DNA of 5,472 bases, taken from contig PFAT01000008.1 in NCBI GenBank assembly GCA_002773575.1, positions 269-5,740 of the forward strand. The letters run 5' to 3'. This document shows positions 1 through 5,472 of the stretch, one piece after another. Within the stretch, counting starts at the first letter, position 1. The number at the start of each line of letters is the position of its first letter. The position numbers and the translations under genes are program-made. The notes under the pieces are model-generated. The model did not search any database and was not told the origin of the DNA. It worked only from the letters and a program-made list of their open reading frames with translations. This stretch comes from Candidatus Falkowbacteria bacterium CG10_big_fil_rev_8_21_14_0_10_44_15 (lineage in GTDB: Bacteria > Patescibacteriota > Patescibacteriia > Patescibacteriales > XYC2-FULL-47-12).

Positions 1-16
1 GATTTTTTAATTTTAT

Positions 17-1276
17 ATGGCACCAATAACCCAAACATTCAGCGGGCTGGGCATCGCGCCTAAAATCATGGAAATCCTGGACCAACTGCGCTTTATTGAA
101 CCAACCCCGATTCAATACCAATCTATTCCCACTGCTTTGCGGGGGAAAGATATTATTGGCGTTGCCCAAACCGGCACCGGCAAAACGCTCGCGTTCGGCA
201 TCCCGATGATCCAGCGCTTAGCGTCAGTTAAAGGCAACGGCTTGATTATTCTCCCCACTCGTGAATTAGCTTTGCAGGTAGATGAAGCTTTGGGTAGAAT
301 CGGAAAATTTTTTAATTTAAAAGCGGCCGTAATAATTGGCGGCGGCAATATGGGCCGGCAAATCAGGCAGCTGCGCCAAAACCCGCAGATCTTTATCGCC
401 ACTCCCGGCCGCCTGATTGACCATTTGCGGCAAAAAACCATCTCTTTAGAAAAAGTCAGTATTTTGGTGCTGGACGAAGCGGACCGAATGCTGGATATGG
501 GCTTTGCGCCGCAAATAAAAAAAATATTGCAAACCGCGCCGCGCGAACGGCAAACTATGCTTTTTTCCGCGACCATGCCGTCGGAAATTATTAAAATTGC
601 CAATTCCTACATGCGGCTGCCGGTGCGCGTAGAAATAGCGCCGTCCGGCACCGCCGCCGCTAATGTGACGCACGAAATATTTTTTGTGCATAAAGAGTCA
701 AAAACTAATCTATTGAAAACGCTCTTAAAAGAACGCCCGGGCAGTACCTTAATATTTACGCGCACGAAATACGGCGCCAAAAAAATAACGGCTGAGATCC
801 GTTCTCTGGGCTGCACCGCGACGGAAATTCATTCTAACCGCACTCTCAACCAGCGCCTGCAATCGCTTGCCGGTTTCAAGTCCGGCTTGTTCCGCGTGAT
901 GGTGGCGACTGATATCGCCGCCCGCGGCCTGGACGTAAAAAATATTGAGATTGTCATTAACTACGACTTGCCGGAAAAACCAGAAGACTATGTGCACCGC
1001 ATCGGGCGCACGGGACGCGCCAGTAATTACGGCCACGCGATTTCTTTCGCGACGCCCGCCCAACGGCGCGATATTATGGCGATTGAACGGCTGATAAAAA
1101 AACAACTGCCGATATCAAAACTGCCCGCGGGCATTGCTCCGGCTCCTTTGGACGTTGAGCAAAAAAATTTTCGTCCGGGAAATTTTTCTCCCCGTCGCCG
1201 GCCGTTTTCACATCCAGCCGCGCGCCCGCCTTTACGAGGCCGCCGAAACTATCAACCCAAAAGAAAGTTTAGTTAA
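17..1276 (+). CDS. DEAD-box ATP-dependent RNA helicase, RhlE-like
   Basis: This 419-residue protein is a superfamily 2 RNA helicase that uses ATP to unwind short RNA duplexes; bacterial relatives act in ribosome assembly and mRNA turnover in the cytoplasm. All family motifs are visible in order: Q-motif (F8, Q33), motif I AQTGTGKT (50-57), Ia PTRELALQ (80-87), Ib TPGR (129-132), DEAD (153-156), SAT (184-186), IV IFTRTK (246-251), V ATDIAARGLD (297-306) and VI HRIGRTGRA (327-335). The IHSNRTLNQR stretch (271-280) resembles the RhlE branch rather than DeaD or SrmB. After the core (to about residue 375) comes a basic, Pro/Arg-rich tail of about 45 residues, probably an unstructured RNA-binding extension; there is no DbpA-type RNA-binding domain. 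The ATG is well placed for the Q-motif. No Shine-Dalgarno lies in the 16 upstream bases; a TTTAAT at 6-11 could be a -10 box. The family is certain; the subfamily is inferred. Confidence 0.96.
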   Translation: MAPITQTFSGLGIAPKIMEILDQLRFIEPTPIQYQSIPTALRGKDIIGVAQTGTGKTLAFGIPMIQRLASVKGNGLIILPTRELALQVDEALGRIGKFFNLKAAVIIGGGNMGRQIRQLRQNPQIFIATPGRLIDHLRQKTISLEKVSILVLDEADRMLDMGFAPQIKKILQTAPRERQTMLFSATMPSEIIKIANSYMRLPVRVEIAPSGTAAANVTHEIFFVHKESKTNLLKTLLKERPGSTLIFTRTKYGAKKITAEIRSLGCTATEIHSNRTLNQRLQSLAGFKSGLFRVMVATDIAARGLDVKNIEIVINYDLPEKPEDYVHRIGRTGRASNYGHAISFATPAQRRDIMAIERLIKKQLPISKLPAGIAPAPLDVEQKNFRPGNFSPRRRPFSHPAARPPLRGRRNYQPKRKFS

Positions 1277-1294
1277 ATACAAAAATCTGCCGCT

Positions 1295-1323
1295 TTGACA
1301 ACGGTTATCTTTCACGCTATACT
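1295..1323 (+). promoter_or_regulatory. Sigma-70-type promoter of typA
   Basis: A perfect -35 box TTGACA (1295-1300) is separated by exactly 17 bp from TATACT (1318-1323), which matches the -10 consensus at five of six positions. It lies in the 96-bp gap between the helicase stop and the typA ATG. Transcription should start near 1330, giving a leader of about 43 nt. It implies that typA can be transcribed independently of the helicase gene. The assignment rests on sequence match only. Confidence 0.8.
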
Positions 1324-1328
1324 TGACT

Positions 1329-1362
1329 AAAATAAAGCTGTTTTGCGGCGGCTTATTTTTTT
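1329..1362 (+). terminator. AT-rich hairpin with T-run: helicase terminator or typA leader hairpin
   Basis: The arm at 1329-1340 pairs with 1349-1359: seven A/T pairs, a one-base bulge (A1336), then GC, CG, a T-G wobble and GC closing an 8-base loop. A run of T (to 1362) follows. It has the form of an intrinsic terminator for the helicase transcript. However, it lies at the predicted start of the typA transcript, so it could equally fold as a 5' leader stem. The AT-rich stem makes it weaker than the hairpin after typA. Confidence 0.4.
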
Positions 1363-1372
1363 CTAAAATTTT

Positions 1373-3157
1373 ATGGAAATACGAAACATAGCAATCATCG
1401 CCCATGTGGATCACGGCAAAACGCGCTTGACCGACGCTTTAATGCGCCAAACCGGCATGGTTAAGGACGATACGGTCAGTATGGACTCTAACGCGCTGGA
1501 AAAAGAGCGCGGCATTACCATTTACTCCAAAAACACCTCGATTTTTTATCAAGGCACCAAAATCAACATCGTGGACACGCCCGGGCACGCGGATTTCGGC
1601 TCGGAAGTAGAGCGCGTCTTGCGTTCCATTGACTCGGTGCTGTTAGTCGTGGACGCGCAGGAAGGGCCGATGCCGCAGACAAAATTCGTGCTGAAAAAAT
1701 CGCTGGAATTGGGATTGAAGCCGATTGTGGTAATTAATAAAATAGACAAGCCCGCGGCCCGGCCCGAATGGACGCACGAGCAAGTGCTGGAACTTTTTAT
1801 GGATTTGGGCGCGAACGACGAACAGCTTAATTTTGCGACCGTTTACGCGATTGCCAAAGACGGCGTTGCCAAAATAAACTTGAGCGACGCCGGGCGCGAC
1901 CTTACCCCTTTACTGGATACGATTTTAACCAAAGTGCCGGCCGTTAAAGTAGACGCTGATTTGCCGTTCGCTTTTCAGCCTTTTAACTTGGCCTACGATA
2001 ATTATTTAGGCCGCTTAGGCATTGGCCGCGTCTACCAAGGGTCAATTAAAACCGGCGACAAAGTTTTCGTGAAAAAACAAACCGGTGAAATCATCCCGGG
2101 CGCCGTCACCAAACTATTCACCTTTGAGGGCTTAAGCCGGAAAGAAACGCCGGCAGTCGCGGCGGGAGACATTGTCATGGTAGCCGGCCTGCCGGAAATT
2201 TACATCAGCGACACGCTTTGCACCGACCAAAACCAGGCGCTTTTGCCGGCGATAAAAATTGACGAGCCGACGATTTCGCTGAATTTTTTAGTCAATAATT
2301 CTCCCTTTGCCGGCCGCGAAGGAAAATTCGTCACCAGCCGCCAGATTAAAGAAAGACTGGCCAAAGAATTGGAAGTGAACGTTGGTTTAAAAATTGATTT
2401 TTCCTCGGCGGATTATTATAAAGTCTACGGCCGGGGCGAACTGCATATCGCAATCCTATTGGAAAATATGCGGCGCGAGGGATTTGAATTGCAAGTGTCG
2501 CAGCCGCAAGTAATTATTAAAGAAACAGGCGGCGTTAAGCGCGAGCCGTTTGAAGAAATTACCATTGACATTAACTCTGAAGCCTGCGGCACGGTGATAG
2601 CCAAAATGGCCAAACGCAAAGGCCGGATGCTCGGCATGCGCCCGGAACAAAACCATACCCGGCTTTTGTACGAAATGCCGACCCGCGGCCTGCTCGGCTA
2701 CCGCGGCGAGTTTGTGGTGGACACGCGCGGGGAAGGAATCTTGTGCAGCCACTTCATCGGTTTTAAGCCGCACGCGGGCGAAATGGAAAAAAACGACTTG
2801 GGTTCCATGGTTTCCATGGCGGCCGGCAAAGCGCTCGCTTTTTCGCTCTGGAATCTGCAAAACCGCGGCGTGCTTTATATCGGCCCCAACATTGAAATCT
2901 ATGAAGGCATGGTCATTGGCAACGTCGCCAAAGGCAACGATTTGACGGTTAACCCGACCAAGGGCAAACAATTAACCAATATGCGCTCCAAGGCCTCGGA
3001 CGAGGCGCTGCTGCTAACGCCGCCATTGGAGCTGACGCTGGAACGCGGCCTGGAAATTATGCGCGCGGACGAATATTTGGAAATTACGCCCCAAAGCGTG
3101 CGCTTGCGCAAGCAGCTGCTAACCGAAAACGAGCGCGTGCGCGCAGGGAGAAAATAA
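1373..3157 (+). CDS. typA: Ribosome-associated translational GTPase TypA/BipA
   Basis: This 594-residue protein (family members are usually about 600-610) is an EF-G-like GTPase that binds the 70S ribosome and supports 50S assembly and growth under cold or stress. The G-domain motifs are G1 AHVDHGKT (10-17), G2 RGITI (46-50), G3 DTPGH (68-72) and G4 NKID (122-125). The beta-barrel domain II follows at about 205-295, then the EF-G III- and V-like domains, with the family signature [12 protein letters not shown] starting at 436. The TypA-specific C-terminal domain carries the basic loop [12 protein letters not shown] (527-538) and TPQSVRLRK (572-580). This C-terminal domain separates it from LepA and EF-G. 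Two positions are unusual: Arg18 follows the GKT, where Thr is typical, and the G5 region reads YAIA (158-161) instead of the usual YASA. The ATG at 1373 begins exactly at the conserved N-terminus. The leader before it is T-rich and lacks a Shine-Dalgarno sequence. It has its own promoter upstream and a strong terminator downstream. Confidence 0.97.
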   Translation: MEIRNIAIIAHVDHGKTRLTDALMRQTGMVKDDTVSMDSNALEKERGITIYSKNTSIFYQGTKINIVDTPGHADFGSEVERVLRSIDSVLLVVDAQEGPMPQTKFVLKKSLELGLKPIVVINKIDKPAARPEWTHEQVLELFMDLGANDEQLNFATVYAIAKDGVAKINLSDAGRDLTPLLDTILTKVPAVKVDADLPFAFQPFNLAYDNYLGRLGIGRVYQGSIKTGDKVFVKKQTGEIIPGAVTKLFTFEGLSRKETPAVAAGDIVMVAGLPEIYISDTLCTDQNQALLPAIKIDEPTISLNFLVNNSPFAGREGKFVTSRQIKERLAKELEVNVGLKIDFSSADYYKVYGRGELHIAILLENMRREGFELQVSQPQVIIKETGGVKREPFEEITIDINSEACGTVIAKMAKRKGRMLGMRPEQNHTRLLYEMPTRGLLGYRGEFVVDTRGEGILCSHFIGFKPHAGEMEKNDLGSMVSMAAGKALAFSLWNLQNRGVLYIGPNIEIYEGMVIGNVAKGNDLTVNPTKGKQLTNMRSKASDEALLLTPPLELTLERGLEIMRADEYLEITPQSVRLRKQLLTENERVRAGRK

Positions 3158-3175
3158 AAAAATTTAAGCAAATCA

Positions 3176-3212
3176 AAAAATATCGGCTGTTTGGCCGGTA
3201 TTTTTGTTTTTT
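3176..3212. terminator. Strong intrinsic terminator after typA, probably bidirectional
   Basis: A 12-bp stem with one T-G wobble (3176-3187 with 3194-3205) closes the 6-base loop TGTTTG. It is followed on the plus strand by G and six T (3207-3212). It starts 18 bases after the typA stop. Because the stem foot is A5/T5 and an A-run lies on its left, the minus-strand transcript also forms the hairpin followed by T's. It could therefore also stop transcripts coming from the nuclease gene, which has no closer terminator. Confidence 0.85.
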
Positions 3213-3334
3213 CGCTGTCTGCTTCCTGCCGCGCGCGGAGCGCGTAGATACTTGTCCGCCACAATAAGAGTGCAACGAGCTTTGGGCGGAGAAGATTAAC
3301 TTTCGTTGCTGTGGAGAGTTTGTGGAACGCAAAA
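3213..3334. other. Structured non-coding spacer between convergent genes
   Basis: I find no credible gene in these 122 bp; open frames crossing it are only antisense extensions over typA. It holds a GC hairpin (CGCGC 3232-3236, loop GGA, GCGCG 3240-3244). It also has two inverted repeats that interlock like a pseudoknot: TCCGCC (3255-3260) with GGCGGA (3285-3290), and GCAACGA (3272-3278) with TCGTTGC (3303-3309). It could be a dispersed intergenic repeat, a decayed sequence, a small RNA or the scar of the cassette insertion. Nothing in it identifies a known RNA family to me. Confidence 0.45.
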
Positions 3335-3865
3335 TTAATTATTACTTTTAGGTACCGGCAATCCTAATTTTTGCAACGGCAAATAATGGAAATAATAATG
3401 ACAGCCGACAGATATCACATAATCCAGCGTATCTTTATACCCCGGCTTTTTAAACCAGTCGTTAAGAATATAAATATATTCAACTTCAATGTTTAGCGGC
3501 GCCATAAGTTTGCGGTACTGCTTGCTCTTGAAATCACAAGTTTGTAACTTTTCATCCACTGAACCGGAGCCTGTTTGAGATTTCATTTCAATAACAAACA
3601 AAGTGTTATTAACAATGACATATATCGCCTCGTCAGGCAGTAATTTTTTGGAAACTATCTTTTTGTAATCTACTTCACGGGATGCTAAATATCTGTAAAG
3701 CGCATACTTTTTGAAACTTCTAGCGACTTCTTTGCCGTCATAAAAAATTACTCCGTTTTTGACAGAATACCCTTTTGTTTTATTAAGCAATATTAGAATG
3801 TCGCGCTCTTTTTCAAAATTGAGGCCGGTGAGCGTATTGCCCCCGCCTTTGCCACCCTTAATCAT
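3335..3865 (-). CDS. Small PD-(D/E)XK nuclease, putative type II restriction endonuclease
   Basis: This 176-residue protein is likely the restriction partner of the methyltransferase just upstream. The core shows a PD-(D/E)XK motif: PD at 77-78, then a hydrophobic beta-strand ending in E93-M-K95. That is the usual metal-binding and catalytic triad D78, E93, K95. The N-terminus is Gly-rich and contains TGLNFE (13-18), where E18 could be the additional helix acidic residue. Further on are SVDEKLQT (102-109) and LNDWFK. There is no signal peptide or membrane segment. The ATG lies 7 bases after the methyltransferase stop, so the two genes are probably co-transcribed, methylase first. No Shine-Dalgarno precedes it, which suggests translational coupling. 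Sampled 60-base lines are only 32-35% GC, lower than the flanking housekeeping genes, a sign of transfer. I do not recognise its REBASE family or its site. A nuclease is well supported; restriction is inferred from context. Confidence 0.78.
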   Translation of the reverse strand: MIKGGKGGGNTLTGLNFEKERDILILLNKTKGYSVKNGVIFYDGKEVARSFKKYALYRYLASREVDYKKIVSKKLLPDEAIYVIVNNTLFVIEMKSQTGSGSVDEKLQTCDFKSKQYRKLMAPLNIEVEYIYILNDWFKKPGYKDTLDYVISVGCHYYFHYLPLQKLGLPVPKSNN

Positions 3866-3872
3866 AAAGTTA

Positions 3873-4667
3873 TTATTTTAAATTTTTAGTTAAATCCTCT
3901 AACCGTTTAATTGACAGATCTAAATACTTTTTTTCCGTGTCAATGCCGATAAACTTTCGTTTATTCAGATAGGCAGCCAAACCAGTCGTGGAAGAGCCAG
4001 TAAACGGGTCAACGACCCAATCGCCTTCATTCGTACTGGCTAAAATAATCCGCACCAATAAATCAATCGGCTTTTGCGTCGGATGCTTACCAAATTTTTT
4101 TTCTTCTGGTTTAGGAGGATTAATCGCCCAAACGCTGCGCATTTGCAAGTTTGGTTTTTTGATAAAATCTTCCGGCCAGTTACCTTCCTTCATTAGTTTA
4201 TAATTAAATTTATGCTTGCCTTTCTTATCTTTTCGCGCCCAAATTAATGTCTCGTGGCTCGCGGTAAAAAAACGGCAACTTAAATTCGGCGAGGCGTTTG
4301 GCTTAAACCAAGCAACATCGTTTAAAATATGATAATGATTCACCTGCAAAGCGAAGCCGCATTGGTAAATTGAATGATAAGTACCGCTAACCCAGAGCGT
4401 TCCACCCGGTTTCAAAATTCTATGACAGGCTTTTGTCCAAGCCAAATGGAACTCAAAATCTTTTTTCAACCCATTGCTGACATCCCATTCGCCCTTATTT
4501 ACACTCACCATTTTGCCGGCATGGACAGTAAAGCCGCCGTTAGATAAATAGTAGGGCGGATCGGCAAAAATCATATCCACTGAATTTTCTTTCATTCCAA
4601 CCAAAAAATCCAAGCAATTTGCTTGATAGAGAGAGAATCCTGATTTACTGTAATAAGGTTTTTGCAT
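3873..4667 (-). CDS. Type II DNA amino-methyltransferase, beta class, DpnA-like
   Basis: This 264-residue enzyme would transfer a methyl group from S-adenosylmethionine to an exocyclic amino group of DNA, most likely adenine N6. The motif order defines the beta class: catalytic motif IV DPPY (36-39) near the N-terminus, LKPGGTLWV (85-93), a central target-recognition part, KHPTQKP (194-200, motif X region), then the SAM-binding motif I DPFTGSSTTG (220-229) and GIDTE (241-245). The start KPYY, plus NLSCRFF (128-134) and HETLIWARK (138-146), closely recall DpnA (second methylase of DpnII, GATC) as I remember it; M.HinfI is more distant. Specificity for GATC is therefore a guess. Motif I has Ser226 where GSGTT is commoner. 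Length is normal and the ATG fits the family N-terminus. The gene ends in tandem TAA TAA. It leads a two-gene unit with the nuclease and has no SD; the preceding bases are AACCCCC. No C (controller) gene is visible. Confidence 0.93.
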   Translation of the reverse strand: MQKPYYSKSGFSLYQANCLDFLVGMKENSVDMIFADPPYYLSNGGFTVHAGKMVSVNKGEWDVSNGLKKDFEFHLAWTKACHRILKPGGTLWVSGTYHSIYQCGFALQVNHYHILNDVAWFKPNASPNLSCRFFTASHETLIWARKDKKGKHKFNYKLMKEGNWPEDFIKKPNLQMRSVWAINPPKPEEKKFGKHPTQKPIDLLVRIILASTNEGDWVVDPFTGSSTTGLAAYLNKRKFIGIDTEKKYLDLSIKRLEDLTKNLK

Positions 4668-4700
4668 GGGGGTTAATTGTCTGTCTTTAATTTACCTCAA

Positions 4701-4706
4701 TTTATA
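4701..4706 (-). promoter_or_regulatory. Candidate -10 box for the restriction-modification unit
   Basis: On the minus strand TATAAA (five of six to TATAAT) lies 34 bases before the methyltransferase ATG and just after the dedA terminator. This is the position expected for an independent promoter. The hexamer 17 bp further upstream is CTTCTT, a poor -35, and it overlaps the terminator stem. The box is embedded in AT-rich DNA, so it may be chance. Confidence 0.3.
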
Positions 4707-4719
4707 TAAAAAATCAAAC

Positions 4720-4759
4720 AAAAAAGAAGCCCTCTGTCTCCTTTATATGAAACTGCTTC
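4720..4759 (-). terminator. Intrinsic terminator of dedA
   Basis: Read on the minus strand, GAAGC (4755-4759) pairs with GCTTC (4726-4730), and inside it GTTTC pairs with GAGAC (one T-G wobble) across an internal loop and an 8-base hairpin loop. Six T follow (4720-4725). It begins 15 bases after the dedA stop and separates dedA from the restriction-modification genes on the same strand. Confidence 0.65.
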
Positions 4760-4774
4760 GGTCTTTAAACGCGA

Positions 4775-5398
4775 TTAACTCTCCATGTGCCGCCGCTTTA
4801 AATGCCGCCAAACGTACAAACCAACCGCGATGACAATTAAGGCCGCGATCGCTATGTCAAACTCTTCCAACTTTACGCGAATTAACCCCCAATTGTCCCC
4901 CATTTTTACTCCCAGCCAGGCAAATAATACGCTCCAAAGCAAGGCGCCGGCAAAAGTATAAAGGGAGAATTTTTTTATATCCATCCGGGCAACGCCGGCC
5001 GGAAAAGAAATGTAAGTGCGCACAACCGGCAACAGCCGGCCGGAAAAAACCGCCGCCGGCCCATAGTTGGTAAACCAGTGCTCCGCTAAATCTAAATCAT
5101 GTCGCGAAATTAATACATATTTGCCGTATTTTTCTAACAGCGGCCGTCCGCCTTTCCAGCCAATATAGTAAGCTAAGAGCGAGCCGGCTAAGTTACCCAA
5201 ACTGCCCGCTATTACCACTGCCCAAAATCCCAGTTTGCCCTGCGAGACTAAAAAGCCGGCGAAAGGCATAATTACTTCCGAGGGCGCCGGAACGCCGCAA
5301 CTTTCCGCGAGCATCAACAAAAAAATTCCGGCGTAGCCGGTAAAATTAATGGCGCTAACGACTATATTTACTAACCAGTTGATGATTGGCGCAATCAT
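4775..5398 (-). CDS. DedA/VTT-family integral membrane protein
   Basis: This 207-residue inner-membrane protein belongs to the DedA (SNARE-associated Golgi/VTT) family. Some members flip undecaprenyl phosphate, and others, such as E. coli YqjA, act as proton-dependent transporters needed for membrane homeostasis. The family signatures are clear: E32 and PAPSE (37-41) in a hydrophobic, re-entrant-like segment, then SGRLLPVVRTYISFPAGVAR (119-138). Residues E32, E41, R121 and R127 line up by eye with the four charged residues known to be essential in YqjA, including the six-residue spacing of the arginines. Hydrophobic segments lie at about 20-50, 57-80, 114-136, 146-165 and 182-198, followed by a basic RHLKRRH tail on the presumed cytoplasmic side. 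Length is typical. The ATG is fixed by a TATAAT ending 6 bases upstream. It is probably monocistronic, with its own terminator. The substrate cannot be read from sequence. Confidence 0.94.
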   Translation of the reverse strand: MIAPIINWLVNIVVSAINFTGYAGIFLLMLAESCGVPAPSEVIMPFAGFLVSQGKLGFWAVVIAGSLGNLAGSLLAYYIGWKGGRPLLEKYGKYVLISRHDLDLAEHWFTNYGPAAVFSGRLLPVVRTYISFPAGVARMDIKKFSLYTFAGALLWSVLFAWLGVKMGDNWGLIRVKLEEFDIAIAALIVIAVGLYVWRHLKRRHMES

Positions 5399-5430
5399 AT
5401 TTAAATTATACTTTAACTTTAATTTAAATT
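5399..5430. promoter_or_regulatory. Paired ATTTAAAT palindromes over the dedA promoter, possible operator
   Basis: The palindrome ATTTAAAT occurs at 5399-5406, between the -10 box and the ATG and overlapping the box by two bases. It recurs at 5422-5429 within the larger palindrome AATTTAAATT (5421-5430), next to the -35 region. Their centres are 23 bp apart, close to two helical turns. This could be a dimeric repressor site, but such AT-rich palindromes arise easily by chance. Confidence 0.22.
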
Positions 5431-5433
5431 GAA
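5405..5433 (-). promoter_or_regulatory. Promoter of dedA, predicting a leaderless mRNA
   Basis: On the minus strand a perfect -10 box TATAAT occupies 5405-5410. At 17-bp spacing the -35 hexamer is TTCAAT (5428-5433), a weak match to TTGACA. Only six bases separate the -10 box from the dedA ATG. RNA polymerase usually starts about seven bases after the box, so transcription should begin at or next to the A of the start codon. Confidence 0.65.
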
Positions 5434-5452
5434 AAAAAATTCAACGGAGGTT

Positions 5453-5472
5453 ATGTTTTATCCAGACACCTT
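5453..5472 (+). CDS. Possible start of a divergent gene, cut by the window edge
   Basis: An ATG at 5453 opens a plus-strand frame (MFYPDT...) that is still open at the window end. GGAGG (5446-5450) precedes it by only two bases, shorter than the usual 5-9. A TATACT at 5407-5412 on this strand, with TTGGCG 15 bp upstream, could serve as a promoter. Only six full codons are visible, so coding is unproven and no product can be named. The same bases could instead belong to the end of an upstream minus-strand gene. Confidence 0.2.

Noticed and set aside
112..1105. Several minus-strand open frames (about 69-163 codons) opposite the helicase
   Set aside because: They lie fully antisense to a gene with every family motif, overlap one another and show no recognisable domain; they are composition shadows.
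2425..3332. Open frames on both strands across the typA 3' half and the following spacer, up to 171 codons
   Set aside because: They overlap the conserved C-terminal domains of TypA or run through its terminator hairpin, and have low-complexity, unlikely protein sequences.
3213..3334. tRNA, riboswitch or CRISPR remnant in the structured spacer
   Set aside because: There is no acceptor stem or T-loop consensus, no spaced direct repeats, and no known aptamer core that I can recognise.
3335..3865. Small nuclease as a truncated pseudogene
   Set aside because: The frame is intact, the catalytic triad is complete and a normal TAA ends it, with no homologous continuation seen downstream in other frames.
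3988..4203. Plus-strand frame of 71 codons opposite the methyltransferase
   Set aside because: It is antisense to the motif I and X region of a clear methyltransferase and has no domain of its own.
4664..4698. GAGGT on the minus strand upstream of the methyltransferase as a ribosome binding site
   Set aside because: It ends about 26 bases before the ATG, far beyond a usable Shine-Dalgarno distance.
1..5472. GATC looked rare (seven seen by eye, about 21 expected by base composition), which might have signalled restriction avoidance of a DpnA-like site
   Set aside because: The unrelated palindrome GTAC is equally rare (also seven), and GANTC occurs nine times, so the deficit is not specific and cannot assign the recognition site.

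Overview
The window carries five complete genes and looks like a compact bacterial chromosome segment, probably from the Candidate Phyla Radiation (Patescibacteria, Parcubacteria-like). This placement is an inference. It rests on the TypA sequence, which reads like CPR versions I remember, on the lack of a Shine-Dalgarno sequence before all five genes, on TAA as the stop of every gene, and on tight spacing. No database search was possible. The standard genetic code fits all five reading frames.

Layout. On the plus strand, an RhlE-type DEAD-box RNA helicase (17-1276) is followed by the ribosome-associated GTPase TypA/BipA (1373-3157). A textbook sigma-70-type promoter (TTGACA, 17 bp, TATACT) lies between them, so typA has its own start of transcription. 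A strong hairpin with a T-run closes typA at 3176-3212. About 120 bp of non-coding DNA with interlocking inverted repeats follows (3213-3334). On the minus strand comes a two-gene cassette: a beta-class DNA amino-methyltransferase resembling DpnA (3873-4667) and, seven bases after its stop, a small PD-(D/E)XK nuclease (3335-3865). Together these read as a compact type II restriction-modification system. Upstream of it on the same strand is a DedA/VTT-family membrane protein (4775-5398). It has its own terminator (4720-4759) and a perfect TATAAT whose end is 6 bases before the ATG, which predicts a leaderless mRNA. A possible divergent plus-strand gene begins at the right edge (5453 onward).

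How the genes may work together. The helicase and TypA both belong to families involved in ribosome assembly and cold or stress adaptation, so their adjacency makes sense, although they appear to be separately promoted. The methyltransferase would protect the sites cut by the nuclease. This module is more AT-rich than its neighbours (33-35% GC in sampled nuclease lines against about 47-63% in sampled typA lines) and sits between two intrinsic terminators, as expected of a horizontally acquired cassette. DedA is an unrelated membrane gene, probably for undecaprenyl-phosphate or other lipid handling.

I saw no tRNA, rRNA, CRISPR array, transposase or phage gene. The least explained parts are the specificity of the small nuclease, the leaderless and SD-less gene starts, the structured spacer at 3213-3334, and a non-canonical residue in the P-loop of TypA.
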